Under the pieces are notes generated by a model. It had not been told where the DNA came from. It worked only from the letters and a program-made list of their open reading frames with translations, and searched no databases. From Bacteroidaceae bacterium (GTDB lineage: Bacteria > Bacteroidota > Bacteroidia > Bacteroidales > Bacteroidaceae): a DNA stretch of 64,000 nt. This document shows, piece by piece, positions 40,339 to 48,717 of the stretch (within the stretch, counting starts at the first letter, position 1; each line of letters begins with the position of its first letter). The stretch lies in assembly GCA_017940565.1 (NCBI GenBank), contig JAGAYH010000042.1, forward strand, positions 62,001-126,000, in the 5' to 3' direction. The position numbers were made by a program, and so were the translations under genes.

Positions 40339-42759
40339 ATGGCCTTGAACAAAACAATAGACTGCTTCCTGTGGCATGAAACCATGGAAGATACGCTCAA
40401 AACCATTGAGCATTTGCAACCCCAGCCCGACATCCGCCACATCTATCTGGTGGGTGCTCCCGATGCAGCCGGCACGGCCCTGCCGGCATCCTGCTCGCTG
40501 CTGCCGACGGCCAATCCCCTGTCGGCGGCCACCTTCGTAGCCATAGCCGGGGCGGCCGAGGCCCCCTACGTGTTGCTCAGTGTGAAGACTACGCCGCTCT
40601 CGGTGGGTCCCAGGGCGTTGCAGCGCCTTAGGGATGTGCTCGACGACGGCGACAGCGTGTGGGGCTATGCCGACCACTACTGCGTGGAGCAGGGCGAGGT
40701 GCGCCAGCATCCGCTCATCGACTATCAGGAAGGTGCCCTGCGCAACGACTTCGACTTCGGCTCGCTGCTGATGCTGCGCACCGGGGTGCTGAAACGCTAT
40801 GCCCAGTCGAATCCGCCGGCGTGGCACTATGGCGGGCTCTACGACCTGCGCCTTTTCTGCAGCCGCGAGGGCCGTCTGTTCCACCTCAACGAGATGCTCT
40901 ACACCGAGGAGGAAAGCGACCTGCGGAAGAGTGGCGAGCGGCAGTTTGACTACGTCAATCCCGCCCAGCGCGCGGTACAAGTGGAGATGGAACAGATCTG
41001 TACGGCCCATCTCAAGGCCATAGGCGGCTGGCTGGCCCCCGATGAACTGGACGACGTGGACTTTTCTGAAGGCGATTTCCCCGTGGAGGCTTCTGTCATC
41101 ATTCCCGTGCGCAATCGCGAACGCACCGTTGCCGATGCCATCCGCAGTGTGCTCAGCCAGAAAGCCGCGTTCCCGTTCAATGTGATAGTGGTGGACAACC
41201 ATTCCACCGACGGCACCACGGAACAGATACGTCAGTTCCGCGACGACCGCCGCGTGGTCCATCTCATACCCGAACGCACCGACCTGGGCATCGGCGGTTG
41301 CTGGGACTACGCCGTGTGCAGCCCCCAGTGCGGCCGCTTTGCCGTGCAACTCGACTCCGACGACCTCTACAGCGGCCCCGACACCTTGCAGCGCATCGTC
41401 GATGCCTTCCACCGGCAGCGTGCCGCCATGGTCATAGGCAGCTACAAGCTGGTGGACTTCCAACTCAACACATTGCCGCCGGGCATTATCGACCACCGCG
41501 AGTGGACCGACGACAACGGACGCAACAATGCCTTGCGCATTAACGGGCTTGGCGCGCCCCGGGCATTCTTCACCCCGTTGCTCCGCCGCCTGGGCTTTCC
41601 CAACACCAGTTACGGCGAGGACTATGCCCTGGGTCTGCGCATTTCGCGCCAATGGCGCATCGGCCGCATCTACGATGTGCTCTACCTGTGCCGCCGTTGG
41701 GAAGGCAACTCCGACGCAGCCCTTTCCATTGAGAAACAAAATAAGAACAATCTCTATAAGGACCGCCTGCGCACACTGGAATTGCGTGCCCGGTGCCAAA
41801 TGGTGGGCCGCTGGAACCGCAAGCCCGACTCGGCAGAGGTTGACCGTTTTTTTGAACGCCAGCTGGCGGCCTGGCCTGAGGTGCGCCGGCGCTTTGAAGA
41901 ACTGACAACGGCGGTGGAAACACGGACCTTGGCCTGCGGAGACGTCTCGTTGGAGGCACAATTCAACCCCGCCCGCATCCGTTCCACGGGTGCCAAGGTG
42001 GACAAGGCGACCATCAGCAAGCGTCCCTGCTTCCTCTGTGAGCATAACCAGCCCGCGGAGCAGATACATCTGTCTCTGCTCGGAGATTTCCAGTTGTGCG
42101 TCAATCCGTTCCCCATCCTGCCCAAGCATTTCACCCTGCCCACACGCCGCCACCTGCCCCAGCAGGCAGCCCCCCAGTTCCGTGCCCTTTGTGAACTGGC
42201 GGCGTCGTTGCCCGACCTGATCGTGTTCTACAACGGCGCCCAGTGCGGGGCTTCAGCTCCTGACCATGCCCATCTGCAGTTGGGCGCGAAGGGACAGATT
42301 CCTCTGCAACGCGATTGGAAACGCTATGCCGCCGCCCTGGAACCTGTCGTGGTGTCCTCGGCTTCTGAGGGTATCTACGTACTGCACACCTTCGTCTATC
42401 CGCTGTTCGTCATGAAACTGAAGACCGGTTCGCCCGACGAATCGTTGTTCCATCGCCTGACGTCGGCACTCCCCGTAGTCGAGGGCGAAGACGAGCCTCG
42501 CTTCAATCTCATCGGTTGGCGCGAAGGCGACCATTTGGTCGTTACGCTCATTCCCCGTTGCAAACTGCGCCCGCAGTGCTACTTTGAAGAGGGCGATGCG
42601 CAGATGCTCATCAGTCCCGGTGCCGTCGATATGGGAGGTCTGCTCATCACTCCGCGCCGCGAAGATTTCGACCGTCTCACGCCGCAACAGGCCACGGCCA
42701 TCCTCCGCGAGGTCACGCTGACCGAGGAGGAAGTGAAGGGATGTGTAGATAGAATATAA
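40339..42759 (+). CDS. Two GT-A-like domains fused to a DUF4922/HIT-like nucleotidyltransferase domain
   Basis: An 806-residue cytoplasmic fusion. Residues 1-230 look like a degenerate GT-A domain (YADHYCVEQGEV). A clear GT2 domain follows at about 245-500: ASVIIPVRNRERTVADAI, VVDNHSTDGTTEQ, and VQLDSDDLY, with a catalytic block near SYGEDYALGLRIS. The last 260 residues match DUF4922: SKRPCFLCEHNQPAEQ (zinc-like Cys pair), NPFPILPKHFTLP and the HIT/GalT signature SAPDHAHLQLGA with HxHxQ. Such domains transfer nucleotidyl groups or act on dinucleotides. It leads an operon with SpoIID-like, AmpG-like and kinase genes, so a role in sugar activation from salvaged wall is plausible but unproven. 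Confidence 0.85.
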   Translation: MALNKTIDCFLWHETMEDTLKTIEHLQPQPDIRHIYLVGAPDAAGTALPASCSLLPTANPLSAATFVAIAGAAEAPYVLLSVKTTPLSVGPRALQRLRDVLDDGDSVWGYADHYCVEQGEVRQHPLIDYQEGALRNDFDFGSLLMLRTGVLKRYAQSNPPAWHYGGLYDLRLFCSREGRLFHLNEMLYTEEESDLRKSGERQFDYVNPAQRAVQVEMEQICTAHLKAIGGWLAPDELDDVDFSEGDFPVEASVIIPVRNRERTVADAIRSVLSQKAAFPFNVIVVDNHSTDGTTEQIRQFRDDRRVVHLIPERTDLGIGGCWDYAVCSPQCGRFAVQLDSDDLYSGPDTLQRIVDAFHRQRAAMVIGSYKLVDFQLNTLPPGIIDHREWTDDNGRNNALRINGLGAPRAFFTPLLRRLGFPNTSYGEDYALGLRISRQWRIGRIYDVLYLCRRWEGNSDAALSIEKQNKNNLYKDRLRTLELRARCQMVGRWNRKPDSAEVDRFFERQLAAWPEVRRRFEELTTAVETRTLACGDVSLEAQFNPARIRSTGAKVDKATISKRPCFLCEHNQPAEQIHLSLLGDFQLCVNPFPILPKHFTLPTRRHLPQQAAPQFRALCELAASLPDLIVFYNGAQCGASAPDHAHLQLGAKGQIPLQRDWKRYAAALEPVVVSSASEGIYVLHTFVYPLFVMKLKTGSPDESLFHRLTSALPVVEGEDEPRFNLIGWREGDHLVVTLIPRCKLRPQCYFEEGDAQMLISPGAVDMGGLLITPRREDFDRLTPQQATAILREVTLTEEEVKGCVDRI

Positions 42760-42760
42760 T

Positions 42761-44101
42761 ATGAAGAACAAAATTAATATGAGTGATATCATAAAAAGCG
42801 ACCCGCGCGTACATGTCGGAATCATGGACGCGCGGGTCGTTCGCTTTGAGTTGAACGGACCGTTTGTGTGCCGTGGCCGCGAGGTGACAGGCGGGCAGGC
42901 GGTGGCCTGGGCCGCTGGCTCCGTGGAGTGGCAGGGAGAGCGCTGTGACGAATGGCTGTTTGTGCCGAAAAGCGCGGAGAGCACGTTCACGCTTCTTGAC
43001 GTAACCATCGGGAAAACCTATCATTGGGAGCGTCAGGAGGCGCAAACCTTCGGTGGCCAATTGCGTCTCATCGTCGAAGGCGACCGCGTGGCAGCCGTCA
43101 ATGTGGTGCCGGTGGAGGACTATCTGGTGAGTGTCATCAGCAGCGAGATGAAACCGACGGCAAGTCTGGAGTTTTTGAAGGCGGCGGCAGTCATCAGCCG
43201 CAGTTGGCTGTTGGCGCAAATAGAACGCCGGACGTCTGATAAAGCAGACCATTCAATTGGTTTAAATGGACGCGAATCGGCGGATGAGATTATCCGTTGG
43301 ACTGAAAGCGAGGCGCATACGCTGTTTGATGTCTGTGCCGACGACCATTGCCAGCGTTATCAGGGTTTGACGCGTGTGGTCAACGAGAATGCGCGGCGTG
43401 CCGTGGAGGCCACGCGCGGACTGGTGCTCACCAGTGGCGGTGAACTTTGTGACGCCCGTTTTTCGAAGTGTTGCGGCGGGGTCACCGAGGAATTCCACAC
43501 GTGCTGGGGCGACAAAGATTTTCCGTACTTGCCTGCGCTGCGCGACACGCCTGACGGGGCGGATGCCGATCTCAGCGACGAGGTGGCGGCACGGCAGTGG
43601 ATTATGTCGTCGCCCGATGCGTTCTGCCATACGGACGACGTGGCGGTGCTCAGTCAGGTGCTGAACGATTACGACTGCGAGACACGCGATTTCTACCGTT
43701 GGAGAGTGGTTTATACGCAGGACGAATTGCAGGCGCTGATAACGAAAAAACTCGGTATGAACTTTGGTGACATCCTCGACCTCGTGCCTGTGGAGCGCGG
43801 CAAGAGCGGCCGCCTGAGTCGTCTGCGCATTGTGGGAAGCCGACGCACGCTGACCGTCGGCAAGGAACTGGAGATACGCCGCGCACTCTCGGAAAGTCAC
43901 CTCTACAGTTCGGCTTTCGTGGTCGACAGGGAGGACTTTGAAGGCGATGTGCCCCGTCGCTTCGTCCTGACCGGTGCCGGTTGGGGACATGGCGTGGGGT
44001 TGTGCCAGATAGGAGCCGCCGTGATGGGCGCAAAGGGCTACACCTATGAACAGATATTGCTTCACTACTACCGCGGGGCCGTTTTGGAACGTCTCTATTA
44101 G
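42761..44101 (+). CDS. SpoIID/LytB domain protein
   Basis: A 446-residue protein related to SpoIID/LytB, a lytic transglycosylase on denuded glycan in spore formers and an amidase enhancer in others. Seen: VEDYLVSVISSEMKPTASLEFLKAAAVISRSW (in short form EDYLVSVISSEMKP then AAVISRSW, about 122-150), and the C-terminal GAGWGHGVGLCQIGAAVMG (about 405-423), both SpoIID hallmarks. It shows no signal peptide, so it may be cytoplasmic and act on imported muropeptides, which is unusual for the family. It starts 1 bp after the DUF4922 fusion. A second in-frame ATG (42779) is an alternative start. Confidence 0.88.
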   Translation: MKNKINMSDIIKSDPRVHVGIMDARVVRFELNGPFVCRGREVTGGQAVAWAAGSVEWQGERCDEWLFVPKSAESTFTLLDVTIGKTYHWERQEAQTFGGQLRLIVEGDRVAAVNVVPVEDYLVSVISSEMKPTASLEFLKAAAVISRSWLLAQIERRTSDKADHSIGLNGRESADEIIRWTESEAHTLFDVCADDHCQRYQGLTRVVNENARRAVEATRGLVLTSGGELCDARFSKCCGGVTEEFHTCWGDKDFPYLPALRDTPDGADADLSDEVAARQWIMSSPDAFCHTDDVAVLSQVLNDYDCETRDFYRWRVVYTQDELQALITKKLGMNFGDILDLVPVERGKSGRLSRLRIVGSRRTLTVGKELEIRRALSESHLYSSAFVVDREDFEGDVPRRFVLTGAGWGHGVGLCQIGAAVMGAKGYTYEQILLHYYRGAVLERLY

Positions 44102-44137
44102 CCCTGCCGTTTCCTAAAAGAGACGTGTCTGCATACC

Positions 44138-44174
44138 CATGCGTTTTCGTGCGAACGAAAACGCATGTTTTTTT
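44138..44174 (+). terminator. Family A inverted pair acting as a terminator
   Basis: CATGCGTTTTCGT (44138-44150) and its complement ACGAAAACGCATG (44155-44167) with loop GCGA, followed by seven or eight T. A repeat core placed head-to-head forms the terminator of the SpoIID-like gene. Confidence 0.8.
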
Positions 44175-44177
44175 CCC

Positions 44178-44240
44178 GAAGTGGGACTTCAAAATTTTGA
44201 AGTGCCGTTTCGGAAATTTGAGACGCCGCCTTTGTGTCCC
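44178..44240. repeat. 21-bp tandem array, family B, three units
   Basis: Units 44178-44198 (GAAGTGGGACTTC), 44199-44219 (GAAGTGCCGTTTC) and 44220-44240 (GAGACGCCGCCTT), directly after the family A hairpin. Confidence 0.85.
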
Positions 44241-44297
44241 GATGTGGTCGTGACGAAAAACTTTGGTATTCTTTGTTGTCAACATCAGCGATATTTG

Positions 44298-44305
44298 TAA
44301 ATTTG
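44298..44305 (+). promoter_or_regulatory. -7 element of the AmpG-like gene
   Basis: TAAATTTG, 19 bp before the ATG at 44325. Confidence 0.65.
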
Positions 44306-44324
44306 CACGAAATAAGCGAAACGC

Positions 44325-45641
44325 ATGAAACCGGTCAATAAAAACTACCCGTGGGCTTGGATTCCCACACTGTATTTTGCGGAGGGCATTCCCTACGTGA
44401 TGGTGATGATCATTGCCGAGATGATGTACAAGCGTCTCGGCCTGTCCAATACCGACGCGGCGCTCTACACCAGTTGGCTCTACCTGCCCTGGGTAATCAA
44501 GCCGCTGTGGAGCCCGCTGGTCGATCTCTTCCGCACCAAGCGCTGGTGGATTGTGGTGATGCAGTTCTTTGCCGGTGCGGGACTGGCCGGCGTGGCCTTT
44601 ACCATTGAGGCTTCGAATGCGGTGCAGTGGACCCTGGCCTTCTTCTGGCTGGTGGCCTTCAGCAGCGCCACCCACGACATTGCCGCCGACGGCTTCTACA
44701 TGTTGTCGCTCAACACTTACCAGCAGAGCCTCTTTGTGGGCATCCGCAGCACGTTCTACCGCGTGGCCAACATAGCCGGTCAAGGTCTCACGCTGATGAT
44801 AGCCGGCAGTTTGGAAACCTACTACCGCCATGTGCCGCGCGCCTGGCATGTGACCATGCTCGGCGTGGCGGTGGTCTTCCTCATCTTTGCCTGCTACCAC
44901 CTGTTCATACTGCCGCGGCCCAAGGAAGACCGCGCCACCATGGACCTGAAGCAGGAGGGTGGGGAGAACCGGAGCCGTTGGGCTTACTTCCGGGTGATAC
45001 TGCAGGACTTCTTCAAGACCTTCGCCACCTTCTTCCAGAAACCGGGCGTTTGGCTGGCCATCGCCTTCATGTTGCTCTACCGCTTGCCTGAGGCCCTGCT
45101 GACGAAAATCAGTCCGCTCTTCCTGGTGGACCCCATGAGCCAGGGGGGACTGGGGCTGTCAACGGCGCAGATAGGCTTTGCCAGCGGCACACTGGGGCTC
45201 ATCGGCCTGACCATAGGCGGCATTTTGGGCGGAGTGATGACCACACGCGGCGGACTGAAGCGCTGGCTGTGGCCCATGGTGTGGAGCATCACGTTGCCCG
45301 ACCTGGTCTATGTGTATCTCAGCATGGTGCAGCCCGACAGCATGTTCGTGGTTTGCTCGTGTATCTTCGTGGAACAGTTCGGCTACGGCTTCGGTTTCAC
45401 GGCCTATATGCTCTATATGCTCTACTTTGCGCAAGGCAAGAGCGAGACGTCACACTATGCCATCTGCACAGCCTTCATGGCCATGAGCATGATGATACCC
45501 GGCATGTTCGCCGGCATGCTGCAGGAGGCCGTAGGCTATGTGAACTTCTTCATCCTCGTCATGATTTGCTGCCTTGCCACCGTCTTTGTGGCGCGTCTGG
45601 TAAAGATAGACCCCTCGTTCGGTGTAAAAAAACGTGGATAG
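44325..45641 (+). CDS. AmpG-like MFS permease
   Basis: A 438-residue inner-membrane transporter of the major facilitator superfamily with 12 hydrophobic segments. The N-terminus WIPTLYFAEGIPYVMV and TSWLYLPWVIKPLWSPLVD (about 45-63) match the AmpG subgroup, which imports GlcNAc-anhydroMurNAc peptides. FFWLVAFSSATHDIAADGFYM (broken at 20: VAFSSATHDIAADG) is the conserved TM4-5 block. It would bring cell-wall turnover products into the cytoplasm. A BadF-family kinase gene starts 6 bp after its stop, so the two are co-transcribed. Together with the SpoIID-like gene upstream this points to peptidoglycan recycling. Confidence 0.9.
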   Translation: MKPVNKNYPWAWIPTLYFAEGIPYVMVMIIAEMMYKRLGLSNTDAALYTSWLYLPWVIKPLWSPLVDLFRTKRWWIVVMQFFAGAGLAGVAFTIEASNAVQWTLAFFWLVAFSSATHDIAADGFYMLSLNTYQQSLFVGIRSTFYRVANIAGQGLTLMIAGSLETYYRHVPRAWHVTMLGVAVVFLIFACYHLFILPRPKEDRATMDLKQEGGENRSRWAYFRVILQDFFKTFATFFQKPGVWLAIAFMLLYRLPEALLTKISPLFLVDPMSQGGLGLSTAQIGFASGTLGLIGLTIGGILGGVMTTRGGLKRWLWPMVWSITLPDLVYVYLSMVQPDSMFVVCSCIFVEQFGYGFGFTAYMLYMLYFAQGKSETSHYAICTAFMAMSMMIPGMFAGMLQEAVGYVNFFILVMICCLATVFVARLVKIDPSFGVKKRG

Positions 45642-45647
45642 AACGCT

Positions 45648-46490
45648 ATGGAAAAGCAATGGTTAATAGCCGACAGCGGCTCCACCAAGACCGACTGGTG
45701 CCTGGCATCGGCCAAAGGCATTGACTGCCGTTTCGAAACACTGGGGATGAACCCCTTTCACCAGACCGACGAATCCCTATGCCAAACCGTCAGCGACGAA
45801 GTGGCCCCTAAACTCGGCACGCCACCCGACAGTCTGGCCTTTTATGGCTCGGGCTGCACACCGGCTCAGACCGGGCGCATGACATCATTGCTGAAGCGCT
45901 TTTTCCCCACCGCCACGGTGGAGGTGCAGTCCGACTTGCTCGGTGCAGCGCGTGCCCTGTGCGGCCATGAACCCGGTGTGGCCTGCATTCTTGGCACCGG
46001 TTCCAACAGCGGGCTTTACGACGGCCGCACCATCGTGCAGAACACTCCGGCACTTGGCTACATCCTCGGCGATGAAGGCGGCGGCGCCGCCCTGGGCCGC
46101 GACTTTGTGGCCGATTTGTATAAAGGCATCCTGCCGGCTTCCCTCAAGGAGGCTTTCGAAAACGAAACGGGCCAGACCCAGCCGCTTGTCATAGAGAATG
46201 TGTACCGCCGTCCCATGGCCAACCGCTACTTGGCCTCGTTCACCCGTTTCATCGGGGCCCATCGCGAGGTTCCCGGCGTCCGCGAATTTCTAGTGGCGCG
46301 TTTCCGCCGCTTTTTCTCACGCAACGTGCGGGCTTACGGCCGTCATGACTTGCCCGTGCATTTCATCGGAAGCATCGCCGCCGTTTTCTGCGACGAACTG
46401 GCTGAGGCCGCGCGGCAGGAAGGCTTTACGATGGGCACCGTGAGCCGCAGTCCGATGGACGGATTGCTGAAATATCACACGCTGCTTTAA
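45648..46490 (+). CDS. BadF/BadG/BcrA/BcrD family sugar kinase (GlcNAc/MurNAc kinase-like)
   Basis: A 280-residue ASKHA-fold ATPase. Seen: phosphate-1 motif ADSGSTKTDW (about 8-17), GMNPFHQTD typical of the N-acetylglucosamine kinase branch, the connect/phosphate-2 motif ILGTGSNSG (about 114-122), and GYILGDEGGGAALGR (about 138-152), the adenosine region. The same family includes MurK, the N-acetylmuramic acid kinase of Tannerella. It probably phosphorylates GlcNAc or MurNAc released from imported muropeptides. It lies 6 bp after the AmpG-like gene. MurQ, an etherase usually associated, is not seen in the window. Confidence 0.9.
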   Translation: MEKQWLIADSGSTKTDWCLASAKGIDCRFETLGMNPFHQTDESLCQTVSDEVAPKLGTPPDSLAFYGSGCTPAQTGRMTSLLKRFFPTATVEVQSDLLGAARALCGHEPGVACILGTGSNSGLYDGRTIVQNTPALGYILGDEGGGAALGRDFVADLYKGILPASLKEAFENETGQTQPLVIENVYRRPMANRYLASFTRFIGAHREVPGVREFLVARFRRFFSRNVRAYGRHDLPVHFIGSIAAVFCDELAEAARQEGFTMGTVSRSPMDGLLKYHTLL

Positions 46491-46562
46491 TCCAAACCTC
46501 TGGAAACAGGTCTAATCCAGTATAATCAGAAAGATTGTAACGTAAAAGACAAATTATAAAGC

Positions 46563-47195
46563 ATGAAAAAGTATTGTATGGCAGTCCTCGTGGGCTGCAC
46601 TGTTATCCTGGCCAGTTGTGGCTTTGGCGGCACTACCGGCACCGCCGGCAGTGGCGGGAGTATTTTAGGACAAGTCTTGGGCAATGCCGGCACCATCGGC
46701 AACGTTCTGACCAGCGTGCTCGGCCTTGACAATGTGACGCAGGCCCAACTCATAGGCACTTGGCGATACACCGGTCCCGGCTGTGCCTTTACCAGCGAGA
46801 AAGCCCTGGCCGAGGCCGGCGGCGAAGTGGTGGCAGCACAAATCAAGGAAAAGATGCTGCCTTATTATCAGAAACTCGACCTGACGGCCGAAAACACCTT
46901 CATGACCATCAACGAGGACGGCACCTATGCGGCCAAGATAGGCGGCAAGAGTCTCAGCGGAAAGTACACCTTCGACGAGAAGAAGAACCAATTGCAACTG
47001 AAAAGCCTCCTGTTGAACATGACGTGCTACACCAAGCGCACTTCCGGTGGCGTGAGCTTCCTTTTTGAGTCAAAGAAACTGCTCACCGTGCTCCAGACCA
47101 TCGCTGCACTCAGCGGTGACCAAACGATACAGACCGTGGGTGAAATCAGCAAGAATTACGATGGTGTGCGCCTCGGCTTCGACATGAAGAAGTGA
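46563..47195 (+). CDS. DUF4923 family lipoprotein
   Basis: A 210-residue lipoprotein. The signal ends in VILASC, Cys about residue 19, followed by a Gly/Thr/Ser-rich linker with GSGGSILGQVLGNAG (about 30-45). The domain at about 60-210 starts LIGTWRYTGPGCAF and contains strands such as GTYAAKIGGKSLSGKYTFD, a lipocalin-like barrel as in DUF4923. Its role is unknown; it may bind a hydrophobic or glycan ligand at the membrane. It is 72 bp after the kinase gene, so either the end of the same operon or a separate unit. A strong repeat-derived terminator follows. Confidence 0.8.
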   Translation: MKKYCMAVLVGCTVILASCGFGGTTGTAGSGGSILGQVLGNAGTIGNVLTSVLGLDNVTQAQLIGTWRYTGPGCAFTSEKALAEAGGEVVAAQIKEKMLPYYQKLDLTAENTFMTINEDGTYAAKIGGKSLSGKYTFDEKKNQLQLKSLLLNMTCYTKRTSGGVSFLFESKKLLTVLQTIAALSGDQTIQTVGEISKNYDGVRLGFDMKK

Positions 47196-47226
47196 TTTGC
47201 GTATAGGATGCGTATGACATAAAAAA

Positions 47227-47264
47227 CAGAAGCGCCGTTTCGGATTTCCGAAGCGGCGCTTCTG
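47227..47264. terminator. Bidirectional terminator made from a family B array
   Basis: 17-bp arms CAGAAGCGCCGTTTCGG (47227-47243) and CCGAAGCGGCGCTTCTG (47248-47264), one G-T wobble, loop ATTT; A-run before and ATTTTT after. Lies between convergent genes. Confidence 0.85.
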
Positions 47265-47291
47265 ATTTTTGAGACGGCGTTTGTGTCGCTG
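47229..47291. repeat. 21-bp tandem array, family B, three units
   Basis: Units 47229-47249 (GAAGCGCCGTTTC), 47250-47270 (GAAGCGGCGCTTC), 47271-47291 (GAGACGGCGTTTG). The first two fold on each other to make the terminator. Confidence 0.85.
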
Positions 47292-47304
47292 CCGATGACT
47301 TTTC

Positions 47305-48477
47305 TCATGAACGCGGCAGGACCAGCTCTATTTGTGCCGGCACCATGTAGGCCGGATCGTTGCGGCCGTAGAGAGTGCGGCGCAGGGTGCTGGCGCGGCG
47401 TTTCACTTTGCCGTGGAATAGGGTGCGCCCTTTGTAGACGACGGTGACACGACGGTCAAGGTTGACCAAGCGGTCGCTGAGCGAGAGCGTGAGGCGTGAG
47501 TAGTCGCAGCGCTCGATGCTGACGGTGTTGCCCTGCACTTCGGCACGCACCTGCTTGCCCCGTTTCAGTTCGTCGGTTGGAGCGGTGAGCCAATAGAAGT
47601 GAGGCTTCACGATGTCTGCCTGTTGCCAGACGATGCGTTTGGGATAGGGTTGGCGCGAGTATTTTCCCATCCAGTCCACGGCCGCCGTGTCAATGCGGTC
47701 CATCCAGTGGCCTTTGCCCTCGATGATGTGTCCTTGGTGGACATATCCCTCGGGGTCGTCGGCCTGGAGCGAGTCCATCTGTGCAATGCGCTGGCGGCAC
47801 TGCCTGTTGCGGTCGTAAGCGGCGTCCTGTTCACCACACCATATCATGAAGGGCAGGTTACGCAGGTTGAGCAGCGACACGTCGCCCGGATGGCCGGCCA
47901 TCATGGACGCTGCAGCCCACACGTCGGCATGCCGCGGGGCCAGGCGCCACACGCCGTCGCCGCCGGCCGAATAGCCCATGATGTATACGTGGTCAGGGTC
48001 CACCTGCAACCAGGCCTGGGCCATGAGGATAATGCGGCGGTACATCTCGTCCACTCCGCTGCGGAAGTGGAGGTCCCATGAGTTGTATGGGGCGCGGGGA
48101 CACAGGTAAACGGCGTTTTTCGGCCGGTAGAGTCTCATCTGGTTGCGCCATTGCTGGTCGTTGTTTTCGGGAGCCGTGCCGCCTCCGCCGTGGAGCGATA
48201 TGTAGAGGGCGTAACCGTGAGGGCCGGGACTGCCGAAGATTTTCCAGTCAAGGCGCATGGTCAGGCTGTCGGCCTGTACCATTTTCCGGTTATAGGCATC
48301 GCCCGTGGCGGTGCGCACGGAATCGAGCCAGGCGGCTTTCAGTTGTTCTTCACACAGCAGGGCCTGTTTCCGGGTGAGCGCTTTTTCGCGCTGCCCCGTG
48401 GCGGCAAGGGTGCTCGTGGCGCACAGCAGGCACACGAGGGTGGCCAAAAGGAAGGGACGGTCAGTACGGATGTGCAT
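47305..48477 (-). CDS. Secreted alpha/beta-hydrolase (esterase or peptidase like)
   Basis: A 390-residue exported hydrolase with a signal peptide (about 1-26, LA-AT). The alpha/beta-hydrolase core has LYISLHGGGG (oxyanion loop, about 90-99), the nucleophile elbow MGYSAGGDG (Ser about 168), CGEQDAAYD for the acid, and HWMDRID for the His (about 255-262). It resembles poly(3-hydroxybutyrate) depolymerase or feruloyl-type esterases found next to glycan-degrading enzymes. It probably removes ester groups from a polysaccharide in the periplasm. It is upstream of a convergent lipoprotein and behind a GH95 gene on the same strand. Substrate is unproven. Confidence 0.85.
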   Translation of the reverse strand: MHIRTDRPFLLATLVCLLCATSTLAATGQREKALTRKQALLCEEQLKAAWLDSVRTATGDAYNRKMVQADSLTMRLDWKIFGSPGPHGYALYISLHGGGGTAPENNDQQWRNQMRLYRPKNAVYLCPRAPYNSWDLHFRSGVDEMYRRIILMAQAWLQVDPDHVYIMGYSAGGDGVWRLAPRHADVWAAASMMAGHPGDVSLLNLRNLPFMIWCGEQDAAYDRNRQCRQRIAQMDSLQADDPEGYVHQGHIIEGKGHWMDRIDTAAVDWMGKYSRQPYPKRIVWQQADIVKPHFYWLTAPTDELKRGKQVRAEVQGNTVSIERCDYSRLTLSLSDRLVNLDRRVTVVYKGRTLFHGKVKRRASTLRRTLYGRNDPAYMVPAQIELVLPRS

Positions 48478-48532
48478 GGATATCAGTATTGTTTTTGTTG
48501 TATATCTTTATTTACGTGACGGATTCTGGTTG

Positions 48533-48540
48533 CAAAATTA
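48533..48540 (-). promoter_or_regulatory. -7 element of the esterase gene
   Basis: Minus-strand TAATTTTG, 56 bp before the ATG at 48477. Confidence 0.6.
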
Positions 48541-48578
48541 CGATTTTTTGCGCCATCCGTCGGCGGCATGGTGTGGCA

Positions 48579-48641
48579 AAAACGGACTTAGGCATGACGA
48601 AAACGGATATAGAGGCGACGAAAACGGATTTAGTGCTTCAG
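48579..48641 (+). repeat. 21-bp tandem array, family A, three units
   Basis: Units 48579-48599 (AAAACGGACTTAG), 48600-48620 (AAAACGGATATAG), 48621-48641 (AAAACGGATTTAG). Between the GH95 stop and the esterase promoter. No gene is supported in 48541-48717. Confidence 0.9.
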
Positions 48642-48717
48642 TGTGTATCTTTGAAGACAACCGGCCGCCGCACTGGGGGAACAGGGCGGCGGTCGGCGGG
48701 TGTGCTGGTGCGGAACA

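Noticed and set aside
40327..42153. 608-codon open frame antisense to the GT2-DUF4922 gene
   Set aside because: Shadow frame; the sense protein has clear GT2 and HIT motifs.
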